Part shown: positions 9,119-16,077 of the stretch, one piece after another | Numbering within the stretch: the stretch's first letter is position 1 | Layout of the letters: the number at the start of each line of letters is the position of its first letter | Assembly: GCF_024213555.1 (NCBI RefSeq) | Contig: NZ_JANAVO010000013.1 | Coordinates: 62,001 to 126,000 of the forward strand | DNA from: Allokutzneria sp. A3M-2-11 16 | GTDB lineage: Bacteria > Actinomycetota > Actinomycetes > Mycobacteriales > Pseudonocardiaceae | DNA length: 64,000 bases | Direction of reading: 5' to 3' | The notes under the pieces: generated by a model | Database searches by the model: none | Seen by the model: only the letters and a program-made list of their open reading frames with translations | Told to the model about the DNA's origin: nothing | Program-made: the position numbers and the translations under genes

Positions 9119-9727
9119 CTACCGGGGCAGCAGGCCCTCCGAGACCACGTCGCTGGCCACGGCCAGCAACCGCCGCAGCCCGGCGTCGTCCCGGCGCAGC
9201 TCGTCCGGGCGCCAGTGCAGGCTCATGATCCCGTTCCACGCCGCCCACAGTACGGTCGCGACCTCCTCGGGCTCGACCGGGCGGAGCCTGCCCGACTCGA
9301 CACCCTCGCGCAGCGTCGCGACCAGCCGCGCGTTCTGCTCGTCCACCGCGCGGGCCAGCCGGGTCGCCAGCTCCCGGCCCGCGGCGTACTGCCCGGGGGC
9401 CTGGGGGAAGGCCAGCATCCGGAAGTAGTCTGGGTTGGCGAGGTAGAAGTCCAGGTACGCCTCGGCCGCGGCGCGGATGCGGTCGTTCGGCGAGCCGTCC
9501 CGGAGGTAGGCGCGGTCCATGTGGCCGCGGTTGTCGTCGATCGCGCGCTCGACGACCGCCGCGTGCAGCCCGGCCTTGGAACCGAAGTTGTTGTAGATGG
9601 ACCCGACCGCGACCCCGGCGCGCTCGGCGATCTCCTCGACGGTGACGTCGTCGACCGAGCGCGTCCGGAAGATCTCCTCGGCTGCGGTGAGCAGCGCGTT
9701 CAACGTGCGTGCCTTCCGCGGATCCAT
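9119..9727 (-). CDS. TetR-family regulator
   Basis: This 202-residue regulator has a canonical N-terminal HTH (VTVEEIAERAGVAVGSIYNN FGSKAGL, residues about 28-55) and an all-helical ligand domain containing YLDFYLANPDYFRMLAF. It is read away from the ACAD10-like operon across a 454-bp repeat-rich gap, the usual arrangement for a local repressor of a divergent catabolic operon. Control of the HAD-APH-ACAD genes is therefore likely but unproven. No clear operator palindrome was recognised next to its start. Confidence 0.85.
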   Translation of the reverse strand: MDPRKARTLNALLTAAEEIFRTRSVDDVTVEEIAERAGVAVGSIYNNFGSKAGLHAAVVERAIDDNRGHMDRAYLRDGSPNDRIRAAAEAYLDFYLANPDYFRMLAFPQAPGQYAAGRELATRLARAVDEQNARLVATLREGVESGRLRPVEPEEVATVLWAAWNGIMSLHWRPDELRRDDAGLRRLLAVASDVVSEGLLPR

Positions 9728-9765
9728 CCCCCAACCCTATACACCCGAAAAACAGGGGGCCGCCG

Positions 9766-9829
9766 GTCTTCAAGTCCCCCCAACCCCCGCCCCAACCGTC
9801 TCAAACCACCCCCAACCCCCACACGCGCC
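9766..9829 (+). repeat. Copy 1 of a local intergenic repeat (TCTTCAAGT...CGTCTCAAAC...CCCCCAACCC)
   Basis: The stretch begins GTCTTCAAGTCCCCCCAACC and contains CCGTCTCAAACCACCCCCAA. The same layout recurs at 9950-10004 and, inverted, at 10059-10113. The gap 9728-10181 is otherwise without a credible gene: the short open frames there are proline-rich low-complexity translations of the repeats. Confidence 0.7.
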
Positions 9830-9949
9830 AGCCCGTCTTGCTCCGAACGAGTCATTCAGCGCCCTGACATCCCCGACAACCCGTGCATCACCTCCACCCC
9901 ACCAAACGCGACGTCGACGAGGGCCCACGTGCGGCCAGCGAGTTGGGTG

Positions 9950-10004
9950 GTCTTCAAGTTCCACCAACCCCGGCCGGAAACGTCTCAAACCGCCCCCAAC
10001 CCAC
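9950..10004 (+). repeat. Copy 2 of the local intergenic repeat
   Basis: It reads GTCTTCAAGTTCCACCAACC, then GAAACGTCTCAAACCGCCCC and CAACCC, in the same orientation as copy 1 and 184 bp from it. Confidence 0.7.
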
Positions 10005-10058
10005 GCGGGCCGCGGACGAGCACAGGCTGTGTCCGCATCGCGTGTCCGCTTCGTGTGC

Positions 10059-10113
10059 GGGGTTGGGGGCGGTTTGAGACGGCTGGGAGGGGGGTTCGGG
10101 GGACTTGAAGACC
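10059..10113 (-). repeat. Copy 3 (inverted) of the local intergenic repeat
   Basis: The plus strand reads GGGGTTGGGGGCGGTTTGAG, then ACGG and, at its far end, GGGGGACTTGAAGACC, the reverse complement of copies 1 and 2. Copies 2 and 3 face each other about 55 bp apart, so the transcript could fold into a long hairpin just upstream of the HAD gene. Confidence 0.7.
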
Positions 10114-10181
10114 GGCGAACCCCGGTTGGGGGCGGCAGTGCGGGCTATCGGGGTGGGCTACTGGTCGGTAATGTCGCGGGA

Positions 10182-10859
10182 ATGGTCGTCGAGGACTCCC
10201 AGCACCCCGTGCGCGCGCTCGTTGTCGACTACGGCGGGGTGCTCACCACGCCGATCGGTCCGTCCTTCGCCTCCTGGCTGGCCGCTGACGGCATCGACCC
10301 GGACGCCTACAGCGAGATGCTGCGCGACTGGCTCGGGCGGGACGCGCCAGCTGACTCGCCGGTGCACCGGCTGGAGCGCGGGGAGCTCCGCGTCGCGGAG
10401 TTCAACCGGCTACTGGCCGCGCGACTGACCACTGTGGACGGTCGAACGATCGTGCCGGAAGGCTTGCTGGACCGTGCTTTCGCCACGGTGCGGCCGGACG
10501 CGGACATGCTCGACCTGCTGCGCGCGGCGCGGGCGGCGGGACTGCGCACGGCGTTGCTGTCCAACAGCTGGGGCAACAGCTACCCGATGGACGTGCTCAC
10601 CCCGCTGTTCGACGTGCTGGTGATCAGCGGCGAGGTCGGCATGCGCAAGCCGGACGAGCGCATCTACCGCCACACCGCCGACCGGCTCGGCCTCCCGCCG
10701 CGGCAGTGCCTGTTCCTCGACGACGCGCAGCCCAACGTGGACGGGGCGATCCGCTCCGGGATGCGGGCGTTGCTGCACACCGATTCCGCCGCCACCATCC
10801 CCGCCGTCGCCGGGCTCGTCCCGGAGCTGGCGGAAGAACTGCGAGAGGGAGCGTCGTGA
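10182..10859 (+). CDS. HAD-superfamily hydrolase (ACAD10 N-terminal-domain type)
   Basis: The ATG at 10182 follows a GCGGGA box. The 225-residue product has the HAD motifs in order: VVDYGGVLT (motif I, with a D-Y instead of the usual D-x-D), LLSNSWG (motif II), a lysine in MRKPDERIY (motif III) and FLDDAQPNVDGA (motif IV). This is the subclass that forms the N-terminal domain of human ACAD10 and epoxide hydrolase. Its stop overlaps the following kinase start (GTGA). With the next two genes it reproduces the HAD-APH-ACAD domain order of ACAD10 as three separate proteins. Confidence 0.88.
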   Translation: MVVEDSQHPVRALVVDYGGVLTTPIGPSFASWLAADGIDPDAYSEMLRDWLGRDAPADSPVHRLERGELRVAEFNRLLAARLTTVDGRTIVPEGLLDRAFATVRPDADMLDLLRAARAAGLRTALLSNSWGNSYPMDVLTPLFDVLVISGEVGMRKPDERIYRHTADRLGLPPRQCLFLDDAQPNVDGAIRSGMRALLHTDSAATIPAVAGLVPELAEELREGAS

Positions 10860-11884
10860 ACCCACTGCCGGGACTCGACCTGGCCGCGGCCGAGGCGTAC
10901 CTGCACCGCGAGCGACCCGGGCTGCTCACCGGCCCGCTCACCGCGGAGCTGATCGCGGGCGGCCGGTCCAACCTGACCTACCTGCTCACCGACGCGGGCG
11001 GCACCGAGTGGGTACTGCGCAGGCCGCCGCTGGGCCACGTGCTGGCCACCGCGCACGACATGGCCAGGGAGTACCGGGTGATCTCCGCGCTCGGCGCGAC
11101 CCCGGTCCCGGTGCCGCGCGCGGAGCTGCTGTGCACCGACCCCGAAGTCCTCGGCGCGCCGTTCTACCTGATGGAGCGCGCTCCTGGGACCGTGCTGCGG
11201 CGCCGGAAGCAGGCCGACGTGCTGGGCGAGGACGGCGCGCGCCGTCTTTCCGAGCAACTCGTGGACGTGCTGGTCGACCTGCACTCGGTCGATCCGGCGG
11301 CGGTGGGGCTGGGCGACTTCGGCCGCCCGGAGGGCTTCATGGCCCGCCAGCTCGCGCGCTGGCGCAAGCAGCTCGACGCCTCCCGCAGCCGCCCGGTGCC
11401 GGAGCTGGACGAGCTGAGCGAGCGCCTGGGCGCGGACGTGCCGGACAGCGGCCGGGCCGCGATCGTGCACGGTGACTACCGCCTGGACAACGTGCTGGTG
11501 GCGATGGATCCCGTGCGAGTGAGCGCGGTCCTCGACTGGGAGATGGCCACGCTGGGCGACCCGCTGGCCGACCTCGGGCTGCTGGTCGTCTACTGGGACC
11601 GGCTGACCGGGATCGGCGACGCCATCGCCGACAGCTTCGCGGGCATGCCCGGCTTCCCGTCCTCGGCCGAGCTGGTCGCCCGCTACACCGCCCGCACCGG
11701 CGTCGATCCGGCCGAGCTGCCGTGGTACGTCGCGTTCGGGCACTTCAAGCTCGGCGTGATCGTCGAGGGCATCCACTACCGGCACACCCAGGGCAAGACC
11801 GTGGGCGCCGGGTTCGAACTGCTGGGACAGATGGTCGGGCCGCTGGCCAAGGGCGGCATCGCCGCGCTGGAGGGGGAACTGTAG
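10856..11884 (+). CDS. APH-family kinase (ACAD10/11-type, LvaA-like)
   Basis: The GTG at 10856 overlaps the HAD stop. The 342-residue protein has an aminoglycoside-phosphotransferase fold: GGRSNLTYLL near the N-terminus, YLMERAPG hinge, catalytic loop HGDYRLDNVLV, and metal-binding DWEMATLGDPLADLG. Proteins of this exact subtype are found next to or fused with acyl-CoA dehydrogenases. In Pseudomonas LvaA and mammalian ACAD10/11 they phosphorylate the 4-hydroxyl of 4-hydroxyacyl-CoA so that phosphate can be eliminated. That reaction is the likely role here; aminoglycoside resistance is unlikely. Confidence 0.88.
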   Translation: MNPLPGLDLAAAEAYLHRERPGLLTGPLTAELIAGGRSNLTYLLTDAGGTEWVLRRPPLGHVLATAHDMAREYRVISALGATPVPVPRAELLCTDPEVLGAPFYLMERAPGTVLRRRKQADVLGEDGARRLSEQLVDVLVDLHSVDPAAVGLGDFGRPEGFMARQLARWRKQLDASRSRPVPELDELSERLGADVPDSGRAAIVHGDYRLDNVLVAMDPVRVSAVLDWEMATLGDPLADLGLLVVYWDRLTGIGDAIADSFAGMPGFPSSAELVARYTARTGVDPAELPWYVAFGHFKLGVIVEGIHYRHTQGKTVGAGFELLGQMVGPLAKGGIAALEGEL

Positions 11885-13102
11885 ATGGACTTCGCCACCG
11901 ACGAGACCACCCGGGACTACCAGGCCCGGCTGACCGAGTTCATGGAGGCCCACGTCTACCCGGCGGAGGCCGCGCACCACGAACAGCTGGCCGCCGACCC
12001 GGACCGCTGGTCGGCGCCGCCGGTGCTGGAGGGACTGAAGGCCGAGGCGCGCAAGGCCGGGCTGTGGAACCTGTTCCTGCCCGACTCCCGCTACGGCGCC
12101 GGGCTGACCAACCTCCAGTACGCGCCGCTCGCCGAGATCACCGGTCGCAGCCCCGCCATCGCCCCCGAGGCGCTCAACTGCGCGGCGCCGGACACCGGCA
12201 ACATGGAGCTGCTCGCCGAGTTCGGCAGCGAGGAGCAGAAAGACCGCTGGCTCAAACCGTTGCTGGAGGGCGAGATCCGCTCCGCCTTCTGCATGACCGA
12301 GCCCGACGTCGCCTCCTCCGACGCCAGCAACATCGCCACCCGCATCGAGCGCGACGGCGACCACTACGTGATCAACGGCCGCAAGTGGTGGTCCTCGGGC
12401 GCGATGAACCCGAACTGCGCGATCTTCATCGTGATGGGGCAGACCGACCCAGACGCCGACCGGCACCAGCGGCAGAGCATGGTGCTCGTACCGAGGGACA
12501 CCCCCGGCGTGCACGTCAAGCGGGGGATGACGGTGTTCGGCTACACCGACTCCGCGCACGGCGGGCACGCGGAGATCGAGTTCCGCGACGTCCGCGTCCC
12601 GGTCGCCAACGTGGTCGGCGGGCAGGGCAGGGGCTTCGCGATCGCGCAGGCCCGGCTCGGCCCCGGCCGCATCCACCACTGCATGCGGCTGATCGGCATG
12701 GCCGAGCGGGCGCTGGAGCTGCTGTGCCGCCGCGCGGTCGACCGGATCGCCTTCGGCAAGCCGCTGGCCGACCAGGGCGTGGTGCAGGAGTGGATCGCCG
12801 AGTCCCGGGTGCGGATCGAGCAGGCCAGGCTGCTGGTGCTGAAGACGGCCTGGTTGATGGACACCGTGGGCAACCGCGGCGCGCACACCGAGATCCAGGC
12901 CATCAAGATCGCCACGCCGCTGATGGCCGAGTGGGTCGTCGACAAGGCCGTTCAAGCCCATGGTGGCGCCGGGATCAGCCAGGACTTCCCGCTGGCCCAG
13001 CTGTGGGTGCAGGCGCGGCTGCTGCGCTTCGCTGACGGGCCGGACGAGGTGCACCGGATGTCGCTGGCCCGGCGCGAGCTCAAGCCGTACCGCGCGCGGT
13101 AG
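11885..13102 (+). CDS. Acyl-CoA dehydrogenase (ACAD10/11-like)
   Basis: The start abuts the kinase stop and follows a GGGGGAA box. The 405-residue flavoprotein shows [16 protein letters not shown] and [16 protein letters not shown] (FAD/substrate loops), [37 protein letters not shown] and a C-terminal [18 protein letters not shown]. These are hallmarks of the ACAD10/11/FadE family. With the upstream kinase it probably converts 4-hydroxyacyl-CoA (via a 4-phosphorylated intermediate) to an enoyl-CoA for beta-oxidation. The operon ends at a strong hairpin. Confidence 0.92.
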   Translation: MDFATDETTRDYQARLTEFMEAHVYPAEAAHHEQLAADPDRWSAPPVLEGLKAEARKAGLWNLFLPDSRYGAGLTNLQYAPLAEITGRSPAIAPEALNCAAPDTGNMELLAEFGSEEQKDRWLKPLLEGEIRSAFCMTEPDVASSDASNIATRIERDGDHYVINGRKWWSSGAMNPNCAIFIVMGQTDPDADRHQRQSMVLVPRDTPGVHVKRGMTVFGYTDSAHGGHAEIEFRDVRVPVANVVGGQGRGFAIAQARLGPGRIHHCMRLIGMAERALELLCRRAVDRIAFGKPLADQGVVQEWIAESRVRIEQARLLVLKTAWLMDTVGNRGAHTEIQAIKIATPLMAEWVVDKAVQAHGGAGISQDFPLAQLWVQARLLRFADGPDEVHRMSLARRELKPYRAR

Positions 13103-13125
13103 GCGGGGCACACCGGGCACGAAAG

Positions 13126-13157
13126 CGGCCCCCCGGCTCAGCTGAGCCGGGGGGCCG
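13126..13157. terminator. Bidirectional rho-independent-type hairpin
   Basis: A perfect 32-bp palindrome, CGGCCCCCCGGCTCAG followed by its reverse complement, lies between the convergent acyl-CoA dehydrogenase and cold-shock genes. It has no long T tract, which is common in actinomycetes. It can serve both genes. Confidence 0.85.
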
Positions 13158-13185
13158 TTCGGTGAAGCTTCAGGTACCCGAATCC

Positions 13186-13392
13186 TTAGAGCGGGCGGAC
13201 CTGCTGGGCCTGCGGGCCCTTCTGGCCCTGGCCGATCTCGAACTCGACCCGCTGGTTCTCCTCCAGGCTGCGGTAGCCGCTGGACTGGATCTCCGAGTAG
13301 TGCACGAAGACGTCAGCGCCGCCGTTGTCCGGGGTGATGAAGCCGAAGCCCTTCTCGGAGTTGAACCACTTCACGGTGCCCTGCGTTGCCAT
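13186..13392 (-). CDS. cspA: Cold-shock protein (single CSD)
   Basis: This 68-codon gene encodes a single OB-fold cold-shock domain with RNP1-like KGFGFI and RNP2-like DVFVHYSEI motifs, the standard actinobacterial CspA/CspB form. Such proteins bind single-stranded RNA and act as RNA chaperones, often as abundant housekeeping proteins. A GAGGAG box lies 8 nt upstream of the ATG. The long upstream non-coding stretch suggests a structured 5' leader, as in other csp genes. Confidence 0.96.
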   Translation of the reverse strand: MATQGTVKWFNSEKGFGFITPDNGGADVFVHYSEIQSSGYRSLEENQRVEFEIGQGQKGPQAQQVRPL

Positions 13393-13797
13393 TTACTAGT
13401 CTCCTCGACAGGTGCCGGGGTAGGTGCTCGCGGTCGCGACCACCTGGTCGGTACTGCACGCGACTTCTCCGGCCGAACCTGGAGAAAACAACGCCCGCAT
13501 GTTCCGTTCCGCGAGCTTGAACCACACGAAACTGACGACCGCGCAGAGTCAATCACGAAGTCGGCTCATGAGCCACCGCTTCCTGACGGAATCCCTTGGA
13601 CGGTCCTGTCCGCCACCGTGGCCGAACCGTCCCAAGAGGCCGGTGAGCTGGGAGATTCCCCTGGTGCGCAGGGGATCGCGGAAGTCCGTTCCGGTAACGA
13701 TCATCACCCGGACGGCCGCATCCACGAGGTGGGACGGCACATGCGCCACTTGCGCACCGTGATGCTCTTGTGACGAAAAACCGGCCGAGTCGCGTCC
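13393..13797. other. Gene-free 405-bp gap between cspA and an XRE gene
   Basis: Both flanking genes are read on the minus strand, so this holds the cspA promoter, its probable long 5' leader (13393 to about 13550) and the end of the XRE transcript. Small open frames occur on both strands but none has convincing third-position bias or a recognisable product. Hairpin-forming segments such as GCTCATGAGC and GGGGATTCC-like runs can be seen, with nothing decisive. Confidence 0.5.
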
Positions 13798-14067
13798 TCA
13801 GGATGATCTGGCCAACGGTTCCCCCGGCGGGGTGAGGTCCCGGAGCAGGGTGTCCATGGACAGCCCGAGGGCCTCTGCGAGCGCGGCGACGGTGAAGAAG
13901 GCCGGGGTGGGGATGCGGCCCGTCTCGATCTTGCGCAGCGTCTCGGTGGAGATCCCGGCGCGCAGGGCCACCTGGGCCATGCTCCGGCCCGCCCGCGCGG
14001 CCCGCAGCGCCTGGCCCAGCCGCACGCCCCGCTCCCGTTCGGACTCGCTCAACGGCACTCGCACCAT
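13798..14067 (-). CDS. Short XRE-family HTH regulator
   Basis: This 89-residue protein is almost entirely an HTH_XRE domain: LGQALRAARAGRSMAQVALRAGISTETLRKIETGRIPTP (two helices plus recognition helix, about residues 17-55), then a short helical tail. It is divergent from the methionine aminopeptidase gene with only 47 bp between starts. A perfect ATACCGGTAT palindrome sits in that gap and is a likely operator. The XRE-map pairing suggests local control of the peptidase. Confidence 0.88.
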   Translation of the reverse strand: MVRVPLSESERERGVRLGQALRAARAGRSMAQVALRAGISTETLRKIETGRIPTPAFFTVAALAEALGLSMDTLLRDLTPPGEPLARSS

Positions 14068-14114
14068 GCTGTGATAGTAATACCGGTATAGTTATCCCAC
14101 ATGCGAGGTGTGCT
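14068..14114. promoter_or_regulatory. Divergent promoter with ATACCGGTAT operator
   Basis: The 47-bp spacer between the XRE and map genes is unusually AT-rich and contains the perfect 10-bp palindrome ATACCGGTAT (about 14079-14088) followed by a TATAGTTAT run that could be a -10 element. A site here would control both genes. Binding by the XRE protein is inferred. Confidence 0.5.
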
Positions 14115-14882
14115 GTGATCGAGTTGAAGACCCCCGGGGAGATCGAGGCGATGCGCGCGGCGGGCCGCGTCGTCGCGACCACCCTGGCCACCGTCCGCGC
14201 CGCCGCCAGGCCCGGCGTGTCCTTGCTGGAGCTGGACGAGGTGGCCGCGACCGTGATCGCCGACGCGGGTGCCAAACCCGCGTTCCTGCACTACCACCCG
14301 GGCTGGGCGCCGAATCCGTTCCCCGCCACCATCTGCACGAGCGTCAACGACGCGATCGTGCACGGCGTCCCCGGCCGGTCGCGGCTGGCGGAGGGGGATC
14401 TCGTCAGCATCGACTCCGCCGCCGTCCTGGACGGCTGGTGCGGCGACTCCGCGATCAGCTTCGTGGTGGGCGCCGCCGATCCCGCCGACCTGGCGCTGAT
14501 CGAGACCACGGAACGCGCGCTCGCCGCGGGCATCGCGGCCGCTGTGCCCGGCAATCGGCTCGGGGACATCGCGCACGCGATCGGTGTCGTGGCCCGCGCG
14601 GCCGGTTACGGGATCATGGCCGATCACGGCGGGCACGGAATCGGCCGGACTATGCACGAGGACCCGCACGTGGCGAACGAGGGCCGGGCCGGGCGTGGGC
14701 TGGTGTTGCGGCCGGGATTGACGTTGGCGGTCGAGCCGATGTTCACGCGTGGCGGACTGGACGCTTATCGGACCGATGCCGATGGGTGGACGCTGCGGAC
14801 CACTGATGGCTCTTGGGCGGCGCATTCCGAGCACACGATCGCAGTCACCGAGGACGGCCCCCGGATTTTGACCCTGGCGTGA
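14115..14882 (+). CDS. map: Type I methionine aminopeptidase
   Basis: The GTG at 14115 is preceded by GCGAGG. The 255-residue pita-bread enzyme shows the metal ligands of the family: D in SIDSAA, D in CGDSA, H in HGGHGIGRTMHEDPHV, E in VEPMF and E in HSEHTIAV. The Cys normally after the first Asp (IDCG) is Ser here. It removes N-terminal methionine from nascent proteins. It lies away from ribosomal genes and next to an XRE regulator, so it is probably an accessory copy. The start of a stretch of repeat DNA follows its stop. Confidence 0.92.
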   Translation: MIELKTPGEIEAMRAAGRVVATTLATVRAAARPGVSLLELDEVAATVIADAGAKPAFLHYHPGWAPNPFPATICTSVNDAIVHGVPGRSRLAEGDLVSIDSAAVLDGWCGDSAISFVVGAADPADLALIETTERALAAGIAAAVPGNRLGDIAHAIGVVARAAGYGIMADHGGHGIGRTMHEDPHVANEGRAGRGLVLRPGLTLAVEPMFTRGGLDAYRTDADGWTLRTTDGSWAAHSEHTIAVTEDGPRILTLA

Positions 14883-14995
14883 ACGGACCACAGGCCGATC
14901 ACTCATCGGCGCCACTCAGGTCTCTCCGCCGGAGGTGTGCGCCAAGCCCTGTCCCGAAAGCCCGCCTCATCCCGTGCTGAGGCCGCCAAGATCTT

Positions 14996-15056
14996 CCGTT
15001 TCGTACTCTTGCCGGGATTTGGGAGCGCTCTCTTCCCCGCTATGAGTACGAAACGG
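14996..15056 (+). repeat. 61-bp palindromic element, copy A
   Basis: The element has 13-bp perfect terminal inverted repeats, CCGTTTCGTACTC and GAGTACGAAACGG, around a 35-bp core containing GATTTGGGAGCGCTC. Identical ends and length recur at 32310-32370 and 40991-41051. To its right, about 15057-15130, another stretch (AGATCTCTAGGTTGCG, TTGGG-CTGGGGGCGG-TGGGG) matches the inverted left flank of copy C. It lies between convergent genes (map and the LD-carboxypeptidase), so it may also act as a terminator. Confidence 0.9.
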
Positions 15057-15150
15057 GAGATCTCTAGGTTGCGGCCGCCTCACGTTGGGTCTGGGGGCGG
15101 GTGGGGTGCATGAGCACAGTTTACGTGGTGTGCGGGGGGTTTGCGGGCGG

Positions 15151-16077
15151 TCAGGTTAGGGCGGGCTCGGCCAGTCGGAGCACCCCGGCGTCGGAGTCCA
15201 GGTCCGCCTCGACACCGAGCGGCAGGCTGAACTGGCCGGGGCAGTGGCCGAAGCCCAGCTCCCAGGCCACCGGCACGCCGAGGCCGGACAGGCGGTCCTC
15301 CATCAGCGCGCGCACCTCGGGAAGCGTCCCGCAGTCGGTCCACGAACCGAGCGCGATCCCGGCGACGCCCTCGAACCACCCGGAGCGCAGCAGCTGCGTC
15401 ACCAGCCGATCGAGGCGGTACACCTCCTCGGTCACGTCCTCCAGGACCGCGATCGCGCCCTCCGCGCGCGGCGGGGCCTCGGGCGCTCCGAGAGCGGAGA
15501 CGATCAGGCTGAGGTTGCCGCCCGTCAGCACCCCGCGAGCCGTGCCGCCGACGATCGGATCGCCGGAGCCCGCACCGAGCACCATCGCCTGCTCCGGCTC
15601 GAACAGCATGGTGTGCAACAACTTCGCGGCCAGCGGGTCCTCGGTGAGCGCGACGCTGGCGCTCATCGGGGTGAACAGCGTCGACTGGCCGACGTAGGTG
15701 GCGAAGGCGTCGTGCAGCGCGGTCACGTCGCTGGAACCGGCGAAGATCTTCGGTGCCACCGCGGCGATCGCGGGCCAGTCGATCAGGTCGAGCATGCGCA
15801 GGCAGCCGTAACCGCCCCTGGCGCACAGGACCGCGGCGACATCCGGGTCGCACCAAGCCTTCTGGAAGTCCGCGGCGCGGTCGGCGTCGGTGCCCGCCAG
15901 GTACTCGAACCGCGGGTGGTGGTCGAGCACGTGCTCACCGACCACCACCTCCAGACCCCACGACTTGAGCAGGCGCACGCCGTCTTCGAGGACGCTCGGC
16001 GGCACCGGACCCGCGGGCGCGACCACCGCCACCCGGTCCCCGGGGCGCAGCCGCCGCGCGCGTTGCCGCACTCTCAT
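15151..16077 (-). CDS. LD-carboxypeptidase (peptidase S66)
   Basis: This 308-residue cytoplasmic enzyme shows the S66 pattern: LRPGDRVAVVAPAGPV at the N-terminus, ARGGYGC, the nucleophile Ser at about 116 in GSSDVT, the Glu in LEDVTEEVYRLDR and the His in GFGHCPGQ. Family members remove the terminal D-Ala from muropeptide tetrapeptides during peptidoglycan recycling, or cleave peptide antibiotics such as microcin C. Its ATG overlaps the stop of the upstream S9 peptidase, so the two peptidases form an operon. Confidence 0.92.
   Translation of the reverse strand: MRVRQRARRLRPGDRVAVVAPAGPVPPSVLEDGVRLLKSWGLEVVVGEHVLDHHPRFEYLAGTDADRAADFQKAWCDPDVAAVLCARGGYGCLRMLDLIDWPAIAAVAPKIFAGSSDVTALHDAFATYVGQSTLFTPMSASVALTEDPLAAKLLHTMLFEPEQAMVLGAGSGDPIVGGTARGVLTGGNLSLIVSALGAPEAPPRAEGAIAVLEDVTEEVYRLDRLVTQLLRSGWFEGVAGIALGSWTDCGTLPEVRALMEDRLSGLGVPVAWELGFGHCPGQFSLPLGVEADLDSDAGVLRLAEPALT

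Larger units (their letters stand above)
9728..10181. other. Gene-free 454-bp gap upstream of the ACAD10-like operon
   Basis: This gap separates a minus-strand TetR gene from the plus-strand HAD gene and must hold both promoters. It contains the three repeat copies listed separately and a single GAGTCATTCAG motif (about 9850) that also occurs near 32.5 kb. Its base composition, with long runs of CCCCAACC, is unlike flanking coding DNA. No ORF here has actinomycete codon usage. Confidence 0.6.

Noticed and set aside
9728-10181. CRISPR array
   Set aside because: Only three imperfect copies, one inverted, with irregular spacing and no cas genes.
10664-13120. 818-residue minus frame opposite the kinase and acyl-CoA dehydrogenase
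   Set aside because: Antisense of two clear enzymes; no motif of its own.
13549-13749. 66-residue minus frame upstream of cspA
   Set aside because: No ribosome-binding site, family or clear codon bias; more likely within the csp leader and promoter region.
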